64,000 bases of DNA from Dehalococcoidia bacterium (GTDB lineage: Bacteria; Chloroflexota; Dehalococcoidia; UBA2979): assembly GCA_023228825.1 (NCBI GenBank), contig JALOAL010000001.1:124001-188000 (forward strand), in the 5' to 3' direction. The translations under genes and the position numbers were made by a program. Below the pieces are notes generated by a model that worked only from the letters and a program-made list of their open reading frames with translations, made no database searches and had not been told where the DNA came from. Of the stretch, positions 25,227 through 34,560 are shown piece by piece. Every line of letters begins with the position of its first letter. Position 1 is the stretch's first letter.

Positions 25227-25847
25227 CTAGGAGAGGGCTTCCTCCACCAGCGCGCGCAGTTCGGCGACCTGGGAGTCCCGCCAGCCCTCCGCGAAGTCCC
25301 ACGTCTTGGCCTGGTACTGCTTGCGCGCCTCTTCCCACTCGGGGGTGTCGCGCTCCTTGCCCGCCATGATCTCGCGCAACTGGCCCATCTCCGAGTTGGC
25401 GAGGTCAGAGCGCTCGATCCAGTGGCCCAGGTAGTTGTGGTCGCGGTCGTAGAGCACGATCGTCGGGATGGACTCGAACTCCCCGTCCTTGAGGAACTCC
25501 GCCATGATGTCCTTGTTCTCGTCGCGCGGGAAGAAGCGGACCTCCATGCCGGTCAACTCGCCCAGGCGGGCGGCGACGGGCAGGCCGCGCCAGACGTCCG
25601 GGCACCAGTCCTCTCCCAGCACCAGCGCCTTCAAGCCGTGCTGCGAGACCAGCGCCTTGATGGCGTCCACGTCCGCCTGGTCCGGCTCCCACTCGTTGTA
25701 GTGGCGCTCGAAGGTTTCCTTGTTCTTCTCGATCGCCGCCTGCCAGGACGCGAACGAGTCGAGGCCCTGCGCGAACCGCTCCGGCGTGACGACGGAGTCA
25801 GGCTTCGCCGGGCTGGCCTTGCGGGTGATGGTGGAAGTCGCGGTCAT
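25227..25847 (-). CDS. Thioredoxin-family protein with a single active-site Cys
   Basis: Thioredoxin-fold protein of 206 aa resembling the Thioredoxin_9 group. The active-site region reads VLGEDWCPDVWRGLP (Cys at about residue 85): the usual second Cys of CxxC is replaced by Val, giving WCPDV. The cis-Pro strand ESIPTIVLYD is retained. A monothiol role (thiol transfer or bacillithiol/glutathione-type chemistry) is therefore more likely than disulfide reduction. ATG 25847 follows AAGGAG with 5-nt spacing, a strong ribosome site. About 170 nt of sequence without a gene lies upstream. Confidence 0.8.
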   Translation of the reverse strand: MTATSTITRKASPAKPDSVVTPERFAQGLDSFASWQAAIEKNKETFERHYNEWEPDQADVDAIKALVSQHGLKALVLGEDWCPDVWRGLPVAARLGELTGMEVRFFPRDENKDIMAEFLKDGEFESIPTIVLYDRDHNYLGHWIERSDLANSEMGQLREIMAGKERDTPEWEEARKQYQAKTWDFAEGWRDSQVAELRALVEEALS

Positions 25848-26020
25848 CGGTACTCCTTGGAACCCTCTGTTCGAACCGGATGCTGAGCATGCACAGCCGC
25901 GACGTGCAGGACGGCGGCGTGCGTGCGGTGGTGACGGCCGCTGGCGGTGTGGCGACCAGCGGCCATACGGTATCACGCCAGAAAATTTACAGTGCCCCCG
26001 GTCCAAGGGCCACCGTTGGG

Positions 26021-27154
26021 CTATCCCTCCAGCGAGCGCCACACCTCCTCGTGCCGGTCCGCAGGCAGCGCCGCGAGGTCGGCCTCGTGGCCGGCGCCGG
26101 CGGCCCGCGCCTCGCGTTCGAGGGCGCGGAAGGCCAGCGTGAACCGCTGCGAAGCCTGCCGCAACGTCTCCTCCGCGTCGATGTCGGCCGCCTGTAGCAG
26201 GCGCGCCAGCGCCGCCAGCGCCAGCGGCCACGCCTCGTCCGCCACGGCGTCGCGAAGGGCGTCCAGGGGCGCCTCGGCGGGTGGCCGGAGCCCGGCCCGC
26301 CCCGCCCGGCGGAAGAGCGCCTGCGCTCGGGAGAGCGAGGGCGCGGCGGCCGGCACGGAGTCCAGCGCGCCCTCGGACGCGGCGTCCTCGCCAGCCTCGC
26401 TGCGGGCGGCCCGTTCCTGGGCCTTGATCTCTTCCCACTTGCCCAGCAGCGCCTCCGGGGTGTCCGTCTCCGCGTCCCCGAAGACGTGCGGGTGGCGACG
26501 CACGAACTTGGCCGTGGCGTACGCCACAGCGTCCTCCAGTTCGAAGGATCCGTCCTGCTGCGCCACGGCGCCCTGCATGAACATGTGGGCCAGCACGTCG
26601 CCCACCTCCTCAAGGAGTCCGTCCATGTCGCCCTGGTCGATCGCGTCCACGAGTTCGTAGGTCTCCTCCAGCAGGAAGGGCCGAAGCGTCTCGTGCGTCT
26701 GCTCCCGGTCCCACGGACAGCCGTCCGGGCCGAAGAGGCGCTCCATGGTCAGCCGCAGCCCCTTCAGCGAGCGCAGGTCCTCGTGAGGCAGGAGCGCGGG
26801 CAACAGCCACGCCGCCGCATCGAACGGCAGCGCCGCCACCCGTGCCTCCTCAACCGCCCGCCCCCGGCCGCCCTCACCCCCCGTCAGCACCGACGTCAGC
26901 ACCGAGGCGACGGCGGCGGGTGGGTAGCGACGCCGCACCAGCGGCCGTGCTGCCTCGAACTGTGGAGCGAGCACGAGCAGCGGGCGCTGGGCGTCGAAGT
27001 CCGGGAAGGCGGGGTCGAAGGCGTGCACCTGGTGCGCGGCCAGCCCCAGGGCGTGCGCGACCTCGTCCAGCGAGGGGTCAGAGTCAGGACCAAAGTCAGG
27101 GCCAGAGTCTGAGGTGGGCGCAGGGTGGGACTCGGGGCGATCGGGTTCAACCAT
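26021..27154 (-). CDS. mazG: MazG-family nucleoside triphosphate pyrophosphohydrolase
   Basis: MazG-type NTP pyrophosphatase of 377 aa that sanitises nucleotides or lowers alarmone levels. The core has GCPWDREQTHETLRPFLLEE and LLEEVGDVLAHM (about residues 165-215), which carry the acidic Mg ligands ExxE and ExxD, then KFVRRHPHVF and KWEEIKAQER. The first 150 residues are unlike stand-alone MazG: a short acidic Asp/Ser/Pro repeat is followed by PLLVLAPQFEAARPLVRRRY, which may be a remnant of the tetrapyrrole-methylase domain fused to MazG in other bacteria. ATG 27154 lies 7 nt after the shared -10 box. Confidence 0.9.
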   Translation of the reverse strand: MVEPDRPESHPAPTSDSGPDFGPDSDPSLDEVAHALGLAAHQVHAFDPAFPDFDAQRPLLVLAPQFEAARPLVRRRYPPAAVASVLTSVLTGGEGGRGRAVEEARVAALPFDAAAWLLPALLPHEDLRSLKGLRLTMERLFGPDGCPWDREQTHETLRPFLLEETYELVDAIDQGDMDGLLEEVGDVLAHMFMQGAVAQQDGSFELEDAVAYATAKFVRRHPHVFGDAETDTPEALLGKWEEIKAQERAARSEAGEDAASEGALDSVPAAAPSLSRAQALFRRAGRAGLRPPAEAPLDALRDAVADEAWPLALAALARLLQAADIDAEETLRQASQRFTLAFRALEREARAAGAGHEADLAALPADRHEEVWRSLEG

Positions 27155-27161
27155 GGAGCCG

Positions 27162-27169
27162 AGTATACT
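27162..27169. promoter_or_regulatory. Palindromic bidirectional -10 box (AGTATACT)
   Basis: AGTATACT is its own reverse complement, so both strands read TATACT. On the plus strand 6 nt separate it from ATG 27176 (DUF1461 gene); on the minus strand 7 nt separate it from ATG 27154 (mazG). One 8-bp element therefore appears to serve two divergent leaderless genes only 21 nt apart. Confidence 0.6.
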
Positions 27170-27175
27170 TTCCGG

Positions 27176-27931
27176 ATGCTGGCGCTCCGTTGGACGGCTA
27201 CCGCGCTCTTCCTGGCCTGCATCCCGCTGTTCCTGGTCCTGACCAACGTCCGGATCGCGGCCTCGTGGGAGCGGGTGTACGACTACGCCTTCGCGCAGTA
27301 CGACGTCCCCGCCGTCACCGGCATCGAGCGCCCGGAACTGGACCGCTCCGCCCGCGAGATTGTGCGCTACTTCCAGGCCTCGGAAGACGGCGCGCTGCTT
27401 GACATCCGTGTGCAGCGCGGCGAGGAGGTCGTCCCGCTGTTCAACCAGCGCGAGATCCTGCACATGCGTGACGTCCGCGACCTCTTCCGGCTCTCCTTCC
27501 GCGTGCAGGAGTTCGCAATGGTCTACATCGTGGCCTACGTGGCGGCGGTCTACCTCTGGTCCCGCGAGCGGTCGCTGCGACGCCTGGCGCGCGAGGCGAT
27601 CACGGCAGGCGCAGCCACGGTCGGGGTTCTGGGCATGGCGGCGGTGGCGGTGATGCTGGGCTTCGACACGCTCTTTGAGCAGTTCCACATCCTGTCGTTC
27701 AGCAACGACTTCTGGCAGTTGAACCCCGCCACAGACCGCCTGGTGCAGATGTTCCCCATGAACTTCTGGTTCGACGTCACCCTCGCCGTCGGCGTCTTCA
27801 CCGTCCTGCAGGGCGGCCTCGTCGCCCTCGCCGGCCTCTCCTACCTCATCTACACCGACCGCCGCGAGGAGCGCCGCCGCCTCCAGCGCCGCCGCCGCCG
27901 CCCCGTGCCCGAGGGCGTGCCGGGGGTCTGA
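27176..27931 (+). CDS. DUF1461 (TIGR01906) integral membrane protein
   Basis: Membrane protein of 251 aa of the TIGR01906/DUF1461 family. Four hydrophobic segments are visible (about 5-22, 118-135, 147-165, 200-225). An extracytoplasmic loop contains the family-typical LFNQREILHMRDVRDLF, and the segment LFEQFHILSFSNDFWQLNPATDRL is strongly characteristic. The function of the family is unknown. The C-terminus is Arg-rich and probably cytoplasmic. It is divergent from mazG with only 21 nt between the start codons. Confidence 0.85.
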   Translation: MLALRWTATALFLACIPLFLVLTNVRIAASWERVYDYAFAQYDVPAVTGIERPELDRSAREIVRYFQASEDGALLDIRVQRGEEVVPLFNQREILHMRDVRDLFRLSFRVQEFAMVYIVAYVAAVYLWSRERSLRRLAREAITAGAATVGVLGMAAVAVMLGFDTLFEQFHILSFSNDFWQLNPATDRLVQMFPMNFWFDVTLAVGVFTVLQGGLVALAGLSYLIYTDRREERRRLQRRRRRPVPEGVPGV

Positions 27932-27938
27932 GGCTCGT

Positions 27939-28088
27939 CTACCGCCGGGTGTTGTGCTCGAGTTTCGAAGCGTGGTTGGCGATGCGGCAGACGACGACCA
28001 CGAACTCGAGCCAGACGTGCGCCAGGATCACTTACAGCAGGAAGACGATTCGGAACGAGCAGCCGCCCCAGCACCAGCGCCGCGTCAT
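27939..28088 (-). pseudogene. Decayed DUF4282-like fragment
   Basis: In one minus-strand frame the 271-nt gap reads FRIVFLL, a TAA stop, then VILAHVWLEFVVVVCRIANH and a TAG stop. This is the C-terminal transmembrane pattern of DUF4282 proteins (R-x-W-L-E-hydrophobic-x-x-x-R-I-A), but it is interrupted by a stop and lacks the N-terminal part. It is probably a dying gene. The identification rests on about 30 residues, so it could be chance hydrophobic coding. Confidence 0.4.
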
Positions 28089-28146
28089 CTCGTCCGATTT
28101 CGCGAGGAATACAGGCGCCGCTGTCGACCAGCGGGTCACAACGACG

Positions 28147-28172
28147 AACGCCCCAGCGCGAGCCGGGGCGTT
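28147..28172. terminator. Hairpin downstream of FmdB gene and pseudogene
   Basis: AACGCCCC pairs with GGGGCGTT (8 bp) around a 10-nt loop, between the convergent DUF1461 and FmdB genes. A second hairpin, CCTCG-AAGCCT-CGAGG, follows at 28180-28195, right next to the FmdB stop. Confidence 0.5.
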
Positions 28173-28202
28173 GCGTTGGCCTCGAAGCCTCGAGGTGGGG
28201 TG

Positions 28203-28451
28203 CTAGAAGTCGTCCATGTCCAGGCCGCCGAAGTCGTCGTCGCCGCCGTAGCCGAAGTCCTCTGGGTCACCGTCGCCGGCCATGATGTCAGGGGCTACGC
28301 CGGTGATGACCGCCACGCGCTGGATCTCGATGCGTTTGGGGGTCTTGGAGCCGCACTGGGGACAGGCCGCAGCGTCGTCGCGCTTGGCGACGCGTCGGAT
28401 CAACTCGAACTTTTCGCCGCACTTCTTGCAGCCATACTCGTAGATCGCCAT
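28203..28451 (-). CDS. FmdB-family zinc-ribbon protein
   Basis: Small protein of 82 aa. The N-terminus MAIYEYGCKKCGEKFELI and CPQCGSKTPKRI give the two CxxC knuckles of the FmdB/CxxC_CXXC_SSSS zinc ribbon. The tail is acidic and Gly-rich (DFGYGGDDDFGG). The molecular role of the family is not settled; regulatory and ribosome-associated roles have been proposed. It follows rpoD on the same strand after a strong hairpin, so it may be read from read-through or its own promoter. Confidence 0.85.
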   Translation of the reverse strand: MAIYEYGCKKCGEKFELIRRVAKRDDAAACPQCGSKTPKRIEIQRVAVITGVAPDIMAGDGDPEDFGYGGDDDFGGLDMDDF

Positions 28452-28486
28452 CCGTACCGTCTTCCACTACCGATGCTGACCGACGT

Positions 28487-28518
28487 GCGGGGCGCCTCGA
28501 CTCTGCGAGGCGCCCCGC
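28487..28518 (-). terminator. Strong hairpin after rpoD
   Basis: A perfect 13-bp stem GCGGGGCGCCTCG/CGAGGCGCCCCGC with loop ACTCTG lies between rpoD and the FmdB gene. No T-run follows, so it could be a factor-dependent terminator, an attenuator or an RNA-processing site. Its inner part is CCTCG-N6-CGAGG. Confidence 0.55.
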
Positions 28519-28542
28519 TGGACTGTGCCTGGCTAGTCTCGA

Positions 28543-30068
<1,526 letters not shown>

Positions 30069-30072
<4 letters not shown>

Positions 30073-32051
30073 GGTTCACCTCTCTCGTCCAGGTCTTCGT
30101 CCCCGCGGGATCGAAGCCCGGCAGCGACCTGGTATGCGCGCGTCAGCGACCGCTGACGGCGCGTCGTCTCTACAAATTCGTCGGCAATGTCGCCGACCAC
30201 AGATACCGGAGCCGCCGGCGCCTCTGGCGCGTGCGCTCCGTCCGAGGCGTCACCGGCGGTCTGTGCAGCCGGCGCGCCTTCGCCCAGGCGGGCGACCTTC
30301 AGGGCCTCCGCCTGTTCCCTGGCCACGGCCAGCAGGCGCTGTGCCTGTCGGCGGGTGCGGACCTCGCGGGCCATGGCCTCCACCATCTCCGGGACGTGCC
30401 GAGGCTCGTACTCCGGCAGGGTGGTCGCGCATAGCGCCTGGTAGCGCTCGCGCACCTCGTCACTCATCTCGTCGGCCTGTCCGGCCACCTGCTCCGCCAG
30501 GTCGACGTCCGCCGCCCAGGCGTCGTACACGGCGCGGTTCAGTGAATCCTCGAACAGACCAGGGTCGATCGAGAGGGCCGTGCCACGCGCTTCGTGCCGC
30601 TGCACGATGAGCGTGAGCAGTTGCGTCTCCCCGTCCGGCGGGGCGGCGCGCTCCTTCTTCGCGGCCGTCACCTCGCGCTTCGTCGCCACGGGCCGAGGGC
30701 CCTCCTGGAACGCGCGACGCTCCGTGAGGCGGCGCACGATGGTGGCCTCGTCCACCTGCGCGAAGCGCGCGAGCCGCTGGACATAACTCGATCGCACCAC
30801 CTCGTCGCCGACGCGGCCGAGGTAGGGCACCAGTTGCTCCACGACGCGCGACCGGGCCCGCGCATCGAGGGGGTCGACACCGGTGGTGGCCACCTCGAAC
30901 AGGTGATCCAGCACGGGCTTCGCGCCGTCCAGCAAGGCGCGGAACCGCTCGGTGTCCCGGCGCACCAGGGAGTCCGGGTCTTCGCCCTCCGGGAGCGCCA
31001 CCACGCGGATGTCTGCGTCCAGCACCTCCTGGTAGGAGATCAGCCCGCCGTAGCCCAGGGACACGGTGGTGCGCTTCTCCGCCACACCGGCAGCCACCTC
31101 CACGCCACGCAGGGTGGCGGCGGAGCCGGCGTTGTCCGCGTCCAGGGCCAGCACCACGTTGTGCGTGTAGCGCTTCAGCAGGTCCATCTGCTTCTGCGTG
31201 ATGGCGGTGCCGTTAGAGGCCACCACCTCCGTGAAGCCGAAGGCGTGCGCCGCGATCACGTCCATGTAGCCCTCGACCACCACGGCGCGGTCGCCGCGGC
31301 GGATGGCGTCGTTCGCCCGATCCAGGCCGTAGAGGTTGCCGCTCTTGTCGAAGAGCGGGGTCTGCGGCGTGTTCAGGTACTTCGGCTCGTCCTCTGCCCG
31401 CAGCGCGCGCGCGCCGAAACCGATGAGGCGGCGCCGGAAGTCCCGAGTAGGGAACATCAGGCGGTTGCGGAAGCGGTCGTACACGCGGCCGGTCTCGTTC
31501 CGGATCGCCAGGCCGGCGTCCACAATGTCGTCCTCGGTGAAGCCGCGCGTCAGGAGGTGATCCGTCAGCGCGCGCCAGTCGTCCGGGCCGTAGCCCAGTT
31601 GCCAGGTCTCCACCGCCTCCGCGTCCAGACCTCGACGCTCGCAGTACGCGCGCGCCTCTGCGCCCCCGGGCGCGCCGAGGGCTGACCGGAAGAAGATCGC
31701 GGCGGCCTCGTTGGCCTGGAGCAGGCGTTCGTACTGTTCGCGCTGTTCCACTTCCCGGGCGGTGGGCGGACGCAACTCCACGCCGGCGCGGTCCGCCGTC
31801 AGGCGGAGCGCCTCCTTGAAGTCCAGGCCCTCCCGGCGCCGCACGAACTCGATCACGTCGCCGCCGGTGGAGCACGAGCCGAAGCAGTGCCACGTCTGGC
31901 GTTCGGGATCGACGACGAAGGACGGTGTCCGCTCGTTGTGGAACGGGCAACACGCCTTGAACGTCCGACCGGACTTCTTGAGTTCTGGGACGTAGCCGGA
32001 CACGACATCGACGATGTCGAGGCGGGCCTTCACGTCGTCAATCGTGGTCAT
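30069..32051 (-). CDS. dnaG: DNA primase
   Basis: Primase of 660 aa that makes RNA primers for replication. The CHC2 zinc-binding domain has Cys35, His38, Cys56 and Cys60 (CPFH...CFGSC, with a C-x3-C second knuckle). The TOPRIM core carries VVVEGYMDVIAAHAFGFTEV and LALDADNAGS, the catalytic Glu and Asp pair. The C-terminal DnaB-interaction region ends in a variable tail. It sits directly before rpoD with a 4-nt overlap, the classic macromolecular-synthesis arrangement. Upstream, TAACTA lies 5 nt from ATG 32051, so a promoter within the operon is possible. Confidence 0.96.
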
Positions 32052-32056
32052 CTACC

Positions 32057-32062
32057 TAGTTA
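32057..32062 (-). promoter_or_regulatory. Possible -10 box before dnaG
   Basis: TAACTA (or CTAACT one base away) lies 5-6 nt before ATG 32051 in a 51-nt gap that is unusually A/T-rich for this window. Confidence 0.3.
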
Positions 32063-32102
32063 GACCCCACGACCGACGATCCGTTACGCATCCCCAGGGG
32101 GA

Positions 32103-32528
32103 TTACGGGCGAATTACCGGCATTTCGGGCGGTGGCGGCAGCGGTTTCAGTTTCGGACGCTCGCGCACCCGCCGTGCTGCCTCGGATTCGCGCTGTTCGG
32201 CCGCCTCTACCAGCGTACGCGCGGTGTCCAGGTCCGCGGTGGGGGAGTCGAGGTAGCGCGCGGTGCGGTACCTCGCCCCGGCCAGCGCGTGGATGACCTG
32301 CGGTGGCAGCGGCTTCTCCACCGTGCGCTCCTGCGTGACCACCCCGAGCGCCTGCGCCACCGCGTCCCGTTCCTCCGCCGCCACCCGCGCGAGCAGTTGC
32401 ACCACGGTCTCGCCGCCCACGTCGCTGCTGAAGTCGCGCTCCGTGACGCCCTCCAGCGCCGCGAGGAGCACCGCGCGGGAGGCGTCCAGACGCTCACGGA
32501 GTCGCTGGCGTTCGTCGGGGTCAAGCAT
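32103..32528 (-). CDS. Hypothetical protein, DinB-like helical bundle
   Basis: Protein of 141 aa with a strongly helical pattern. LRERLDASRAVLLAALEGV, then ERDFSSDVGGETVVQLLARV and an AEERDAVAQA helix resemble the start of DinB/DUF1569-type four-helix bundles, but the metal-binding histidines of DinB enzymes are not evident. The C-terminus is Pro-rich. It sits between the CARDB genes and dnaG on the same strand, so it may be part of their operon. The function is unknown. Confidence 0.6.
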   Translation of the reverse strand: MLDPDERQRLRERLDASRAVLLAALEGVTERDFSSDVGGETVVQLLARVAAEERDAVAQALGVVTQERTVEKPLPPQVIHALAGARYRTARYLDSPTADLDTARTLVEAAEQRESEAARRVRERPKLKPLPPPPEMPVIRP

Positions 32529-32565
32529 CGTCTCTGGTGGCTCCTCTGGTCAGCGGGTGCTCCGG

Positions 32566-33645
32566 TCAGCGGGGGAACACGTTGTTCTGGATGTCCGCGT
32601 CCAGGATGGCGTTCATGTGCACGTTGATGGTGATCTGGGACAGGCTGACGTCCGTGATGTCCTCGAACTCGAACTCCATCAGTTCGTCGGGCGGCATGAC
32701 GGTGGTGAGGGACTCGCGGCCCAGCAGGGTGGTACTGGGGAGCGTCTCGCGCACGGTGATGATGAGCGAGCCCACGAGCGGGATGGGCGAGTTGTTGCGC
32801 ACCACCACTACCAGTGTGTCGTCCGGCGCCTGGATGGACGCGCCCACCACCTCGATGTCGTTCGGCTGGTCGGGTTCCACGAAGCCCTGCCAGTCGTTGT
32901 TGGTCTCGTCCTCCTCCGGACGGTTGATCGAGGGCACCAGCCGCAGGGTGACGCCCTGCCTGAGTTGCAGCGTGAAGTCCGGGACGGGCGCCTCCAGCGC
33001 TTGGCCGGCGCGCAGCGGTTCCCCGGGCTTCACGTCCAGCGCGATCGGGTCCGCGCCGTTCACGGAGAGCAGGAACTCGCCGCCTGCGTCGCCCGCGCCC
33101 TGGTTCAGGATGCGCACCATGAGCCGGTTGTCCCGCGAGAATGCGTGCTCGATCACCAGGTCCGGCAGGTCCGGCGTCAGCGTGCCCCCCGGTGTCGAGG
33201 TCGCCTCCGAGCCCGAGGCCACGACCGGGAGGGCGTCCACGTCCTCTACGCCGCCCACGGCGTCCGCCGGCACCCAGCCCACCATGCCGGGGCGGTCCAC
33301 CAGCCCGACGGTCAGCCACGCCGCGTCCTGCGAGCGTCCGACAATGCGGATGGCGTCCGTCTCCGCCAGGCGCGTGACGATGGCCACGCGCGGATCCGGC
33401 CCCGAGCGCAACTCGATGGCGCGGGTGAGCCGAGGCCCCTCGGGCGGGGGAGGCGTGGCGTCGCGCTGCGGGCTCGCGTCCGGGGTGGGCGTGCTGGTGG
33501 CGGCCGTCGCGGGAGGCCCGTCGCTGCCTGCGGGCAGGATGACCACCACGAAGAACGCGACCACGGTGGCCACCACCACGAAGGCGATGGCCGCGCCGAT
33601 CAGTTCGAAGCGTTGGCGTTCCTCCGCCGGGTCTTCGATTTCCAC
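32566..33645 (-). CDS. Membrane-anchored SH3/CARDB-domain protein
   Basis: Predicted surface protein of 359 aa. A short cytoplasmic N-terminus and a single membrane helix (about residues 14-38) are followed by a Thr/Pro-rich linker. Next come an SH3b-like domain (AWLTVGLVDRPGMVGWVPADAV, split here by a few charged turns) and two CARDB-like beta-sandwiches (LPDLVIEHAFSRDNRL; NDIEVVGASIQAPDD) with the typical NN-x-W/F endings. It probably binds cell-wall or matrix components. GTG 33645 lies 5 nt after the stop of the related upstream gene, suggesting duplication and co-translation. Confidence 0.75.
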   Translation of the reverse strand: MEIEDPAEERQRFELIGAAIAFVVVATVVAFFVVVILPAGSDGPPATAATSTPTPDASPQRDATPPPPEGPRLTRAIELRSGPDPRVAIVTRLAETDAIRIVGRSQDAAWLTVGLVDRPGMVGWVPADAVGGVEDVDALPVVASGSEATSTPGGTLTPDLPDLVIEHAFSRDNRLMVRILNQGAGDAGGEFLLSVNGADPIALDVKPGEPLRAGQALEAPVPDFTLQLRQGVTLRLVPSINRPEEDETNNDWQGFVEPDQPNDIEVVGASIQAPDDTLVVVVRNNSPIPLVGSLIITVRETLPSTTLLGRESLTTVMPPDELMEFEFEDITDVSLSQITINVHMNAILDADIQNNVFPR

Positions 33646-33650
33646 GTCGG

Positions 33651-34400
33651 TTACGAGCCCGTCCCCACCAGCACCACGCGCCGGGAGTTGTTGAATTCGC
33701 TGGACTCTTCCACCTGGTTGTTGGGGTCCACCTCGATCACGAAGAGGCCGGTTTCGCGCACCACCACGCCGGTGTTCACGGACGCGCTGCGGCCCGAGCC
33801 CAGCGACTCCAGCGGGCCGATGTCCAGCGCCCCCACAATCTCGCCCTCTGCTGTGGTGACCCGCAACGCCACCGAGCCGGAGAACGCCCCGCGTCCCACG
33901 TTGGTGATGCGCACGGTGAGGATGCCCGTGGCGCCCACGTCCGCACTGCTCACGGTCAGGTCCGGCAGGCCCGGCTCGTCCACGAGCGAGCCGCCGCCGT
34001 CCTCGCCATCTGGCCCGCCGATGGTGGCCACGTCCGGCACGGCGGCCAACTCCGGCAGGCTCGCCTCCACCAGGTTCGTGGCGGGGAGCCAGCCCTCCAG
34101 CGTGGAGGCCACGGGGTAGATCACGCGGATCCAGGAGGAGTCGTCGCTGCGCCCGGTCACCCGCACCTCGCGCCCCTCCGGGACGATGGCCACCAGTTCA
34201 CCCGCGCGCGAGGGCGCGCCGTAGAGGTTCGAGGTGAGCGCCACGCGTGCGCGGGGGCCCTCGATGACCGCGGTCTCGGTAGCGGTGGGGCCGCCGTTGG
34301 GCGACGCCTCGCCCTCCGTGCCGCCCAGGGCCCACACGCCCGCGATGATCACGCCGGCGACCAGGATCACCAGCGCGCCCGCGATGGTCGGTGGACGCAT
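33651..34400 (-). CDS. Membrane-anchored SH3/CARDB-domain protein (paralogue)
   Basis: Exported or anchored protein of 249 aa. It has an N-terminal membrane segment (about 6-27), an SH3b-like domain (VALTSNLYGAPSRAGELVAI through EGWLPATNLV) and one CARDB domain (LPDLTVSSADVGATGILTVR, ending in the family-typical PNNQVEESSEFNNSR). It shares architecture with the next gene, so the two look like paralogues. ATG 34400 is preferred over the adjacent GTG 34403 because GGAGG lies 7 nt upstream. A 15-nt tandem repeat lies in its 5' region. Confidence 0.78.
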   Translation of the reverse strand: MRPPTIAGALVILVAGVIIAGVWALGGTEGEASPNGGPTATETAVIEGPRARVALTSNLYGAPSRAGELVAIVPEGREVRVTGRSDDSSWIRVIYPVASTLEGWLPATNLVEASLPELAAVPDVATIGGPDGEDGGGSLVDEPGLPDLTVSSADVGATGILTVRITNVGRGAFSGSVALRVTTAEGEIVGALDIGPLESLGSGRSASVNTGVVVRETGLFVIEVDPNNQVEESSEFNNSRRVVLVGTGS

Positions 34401-34435
34401 CACTTGTCCTCCCCCGTGGACTGACTACCAGCAGT

Positions 34436-34480
34436 CTGGCGGCCAGCGGTCTGGCGGCCAACGGCCTGGCAGCCAACGGC
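34436..34480. repeat. 15-nt tandem repeat, three copies
   Basis: Units CTGGCGGCCAGCGGT, CTGGCGGCCAACGGC and CTGGCAGCCAACGGC follow each other, with a partial fourth (CTGGCAGTGG). The array lies in the non-coding gap between dgt and the SH3/CARDB gene. Confidence 0.85.
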
Positions 34481-34560
34481 CTGGCAGTGGGTGACGTAGT
34501 CGGTCACTGCGTGTGTGACAGGTCGGATGCGGGGAGAGCAGCCGCAGGACATGGTAGCCG

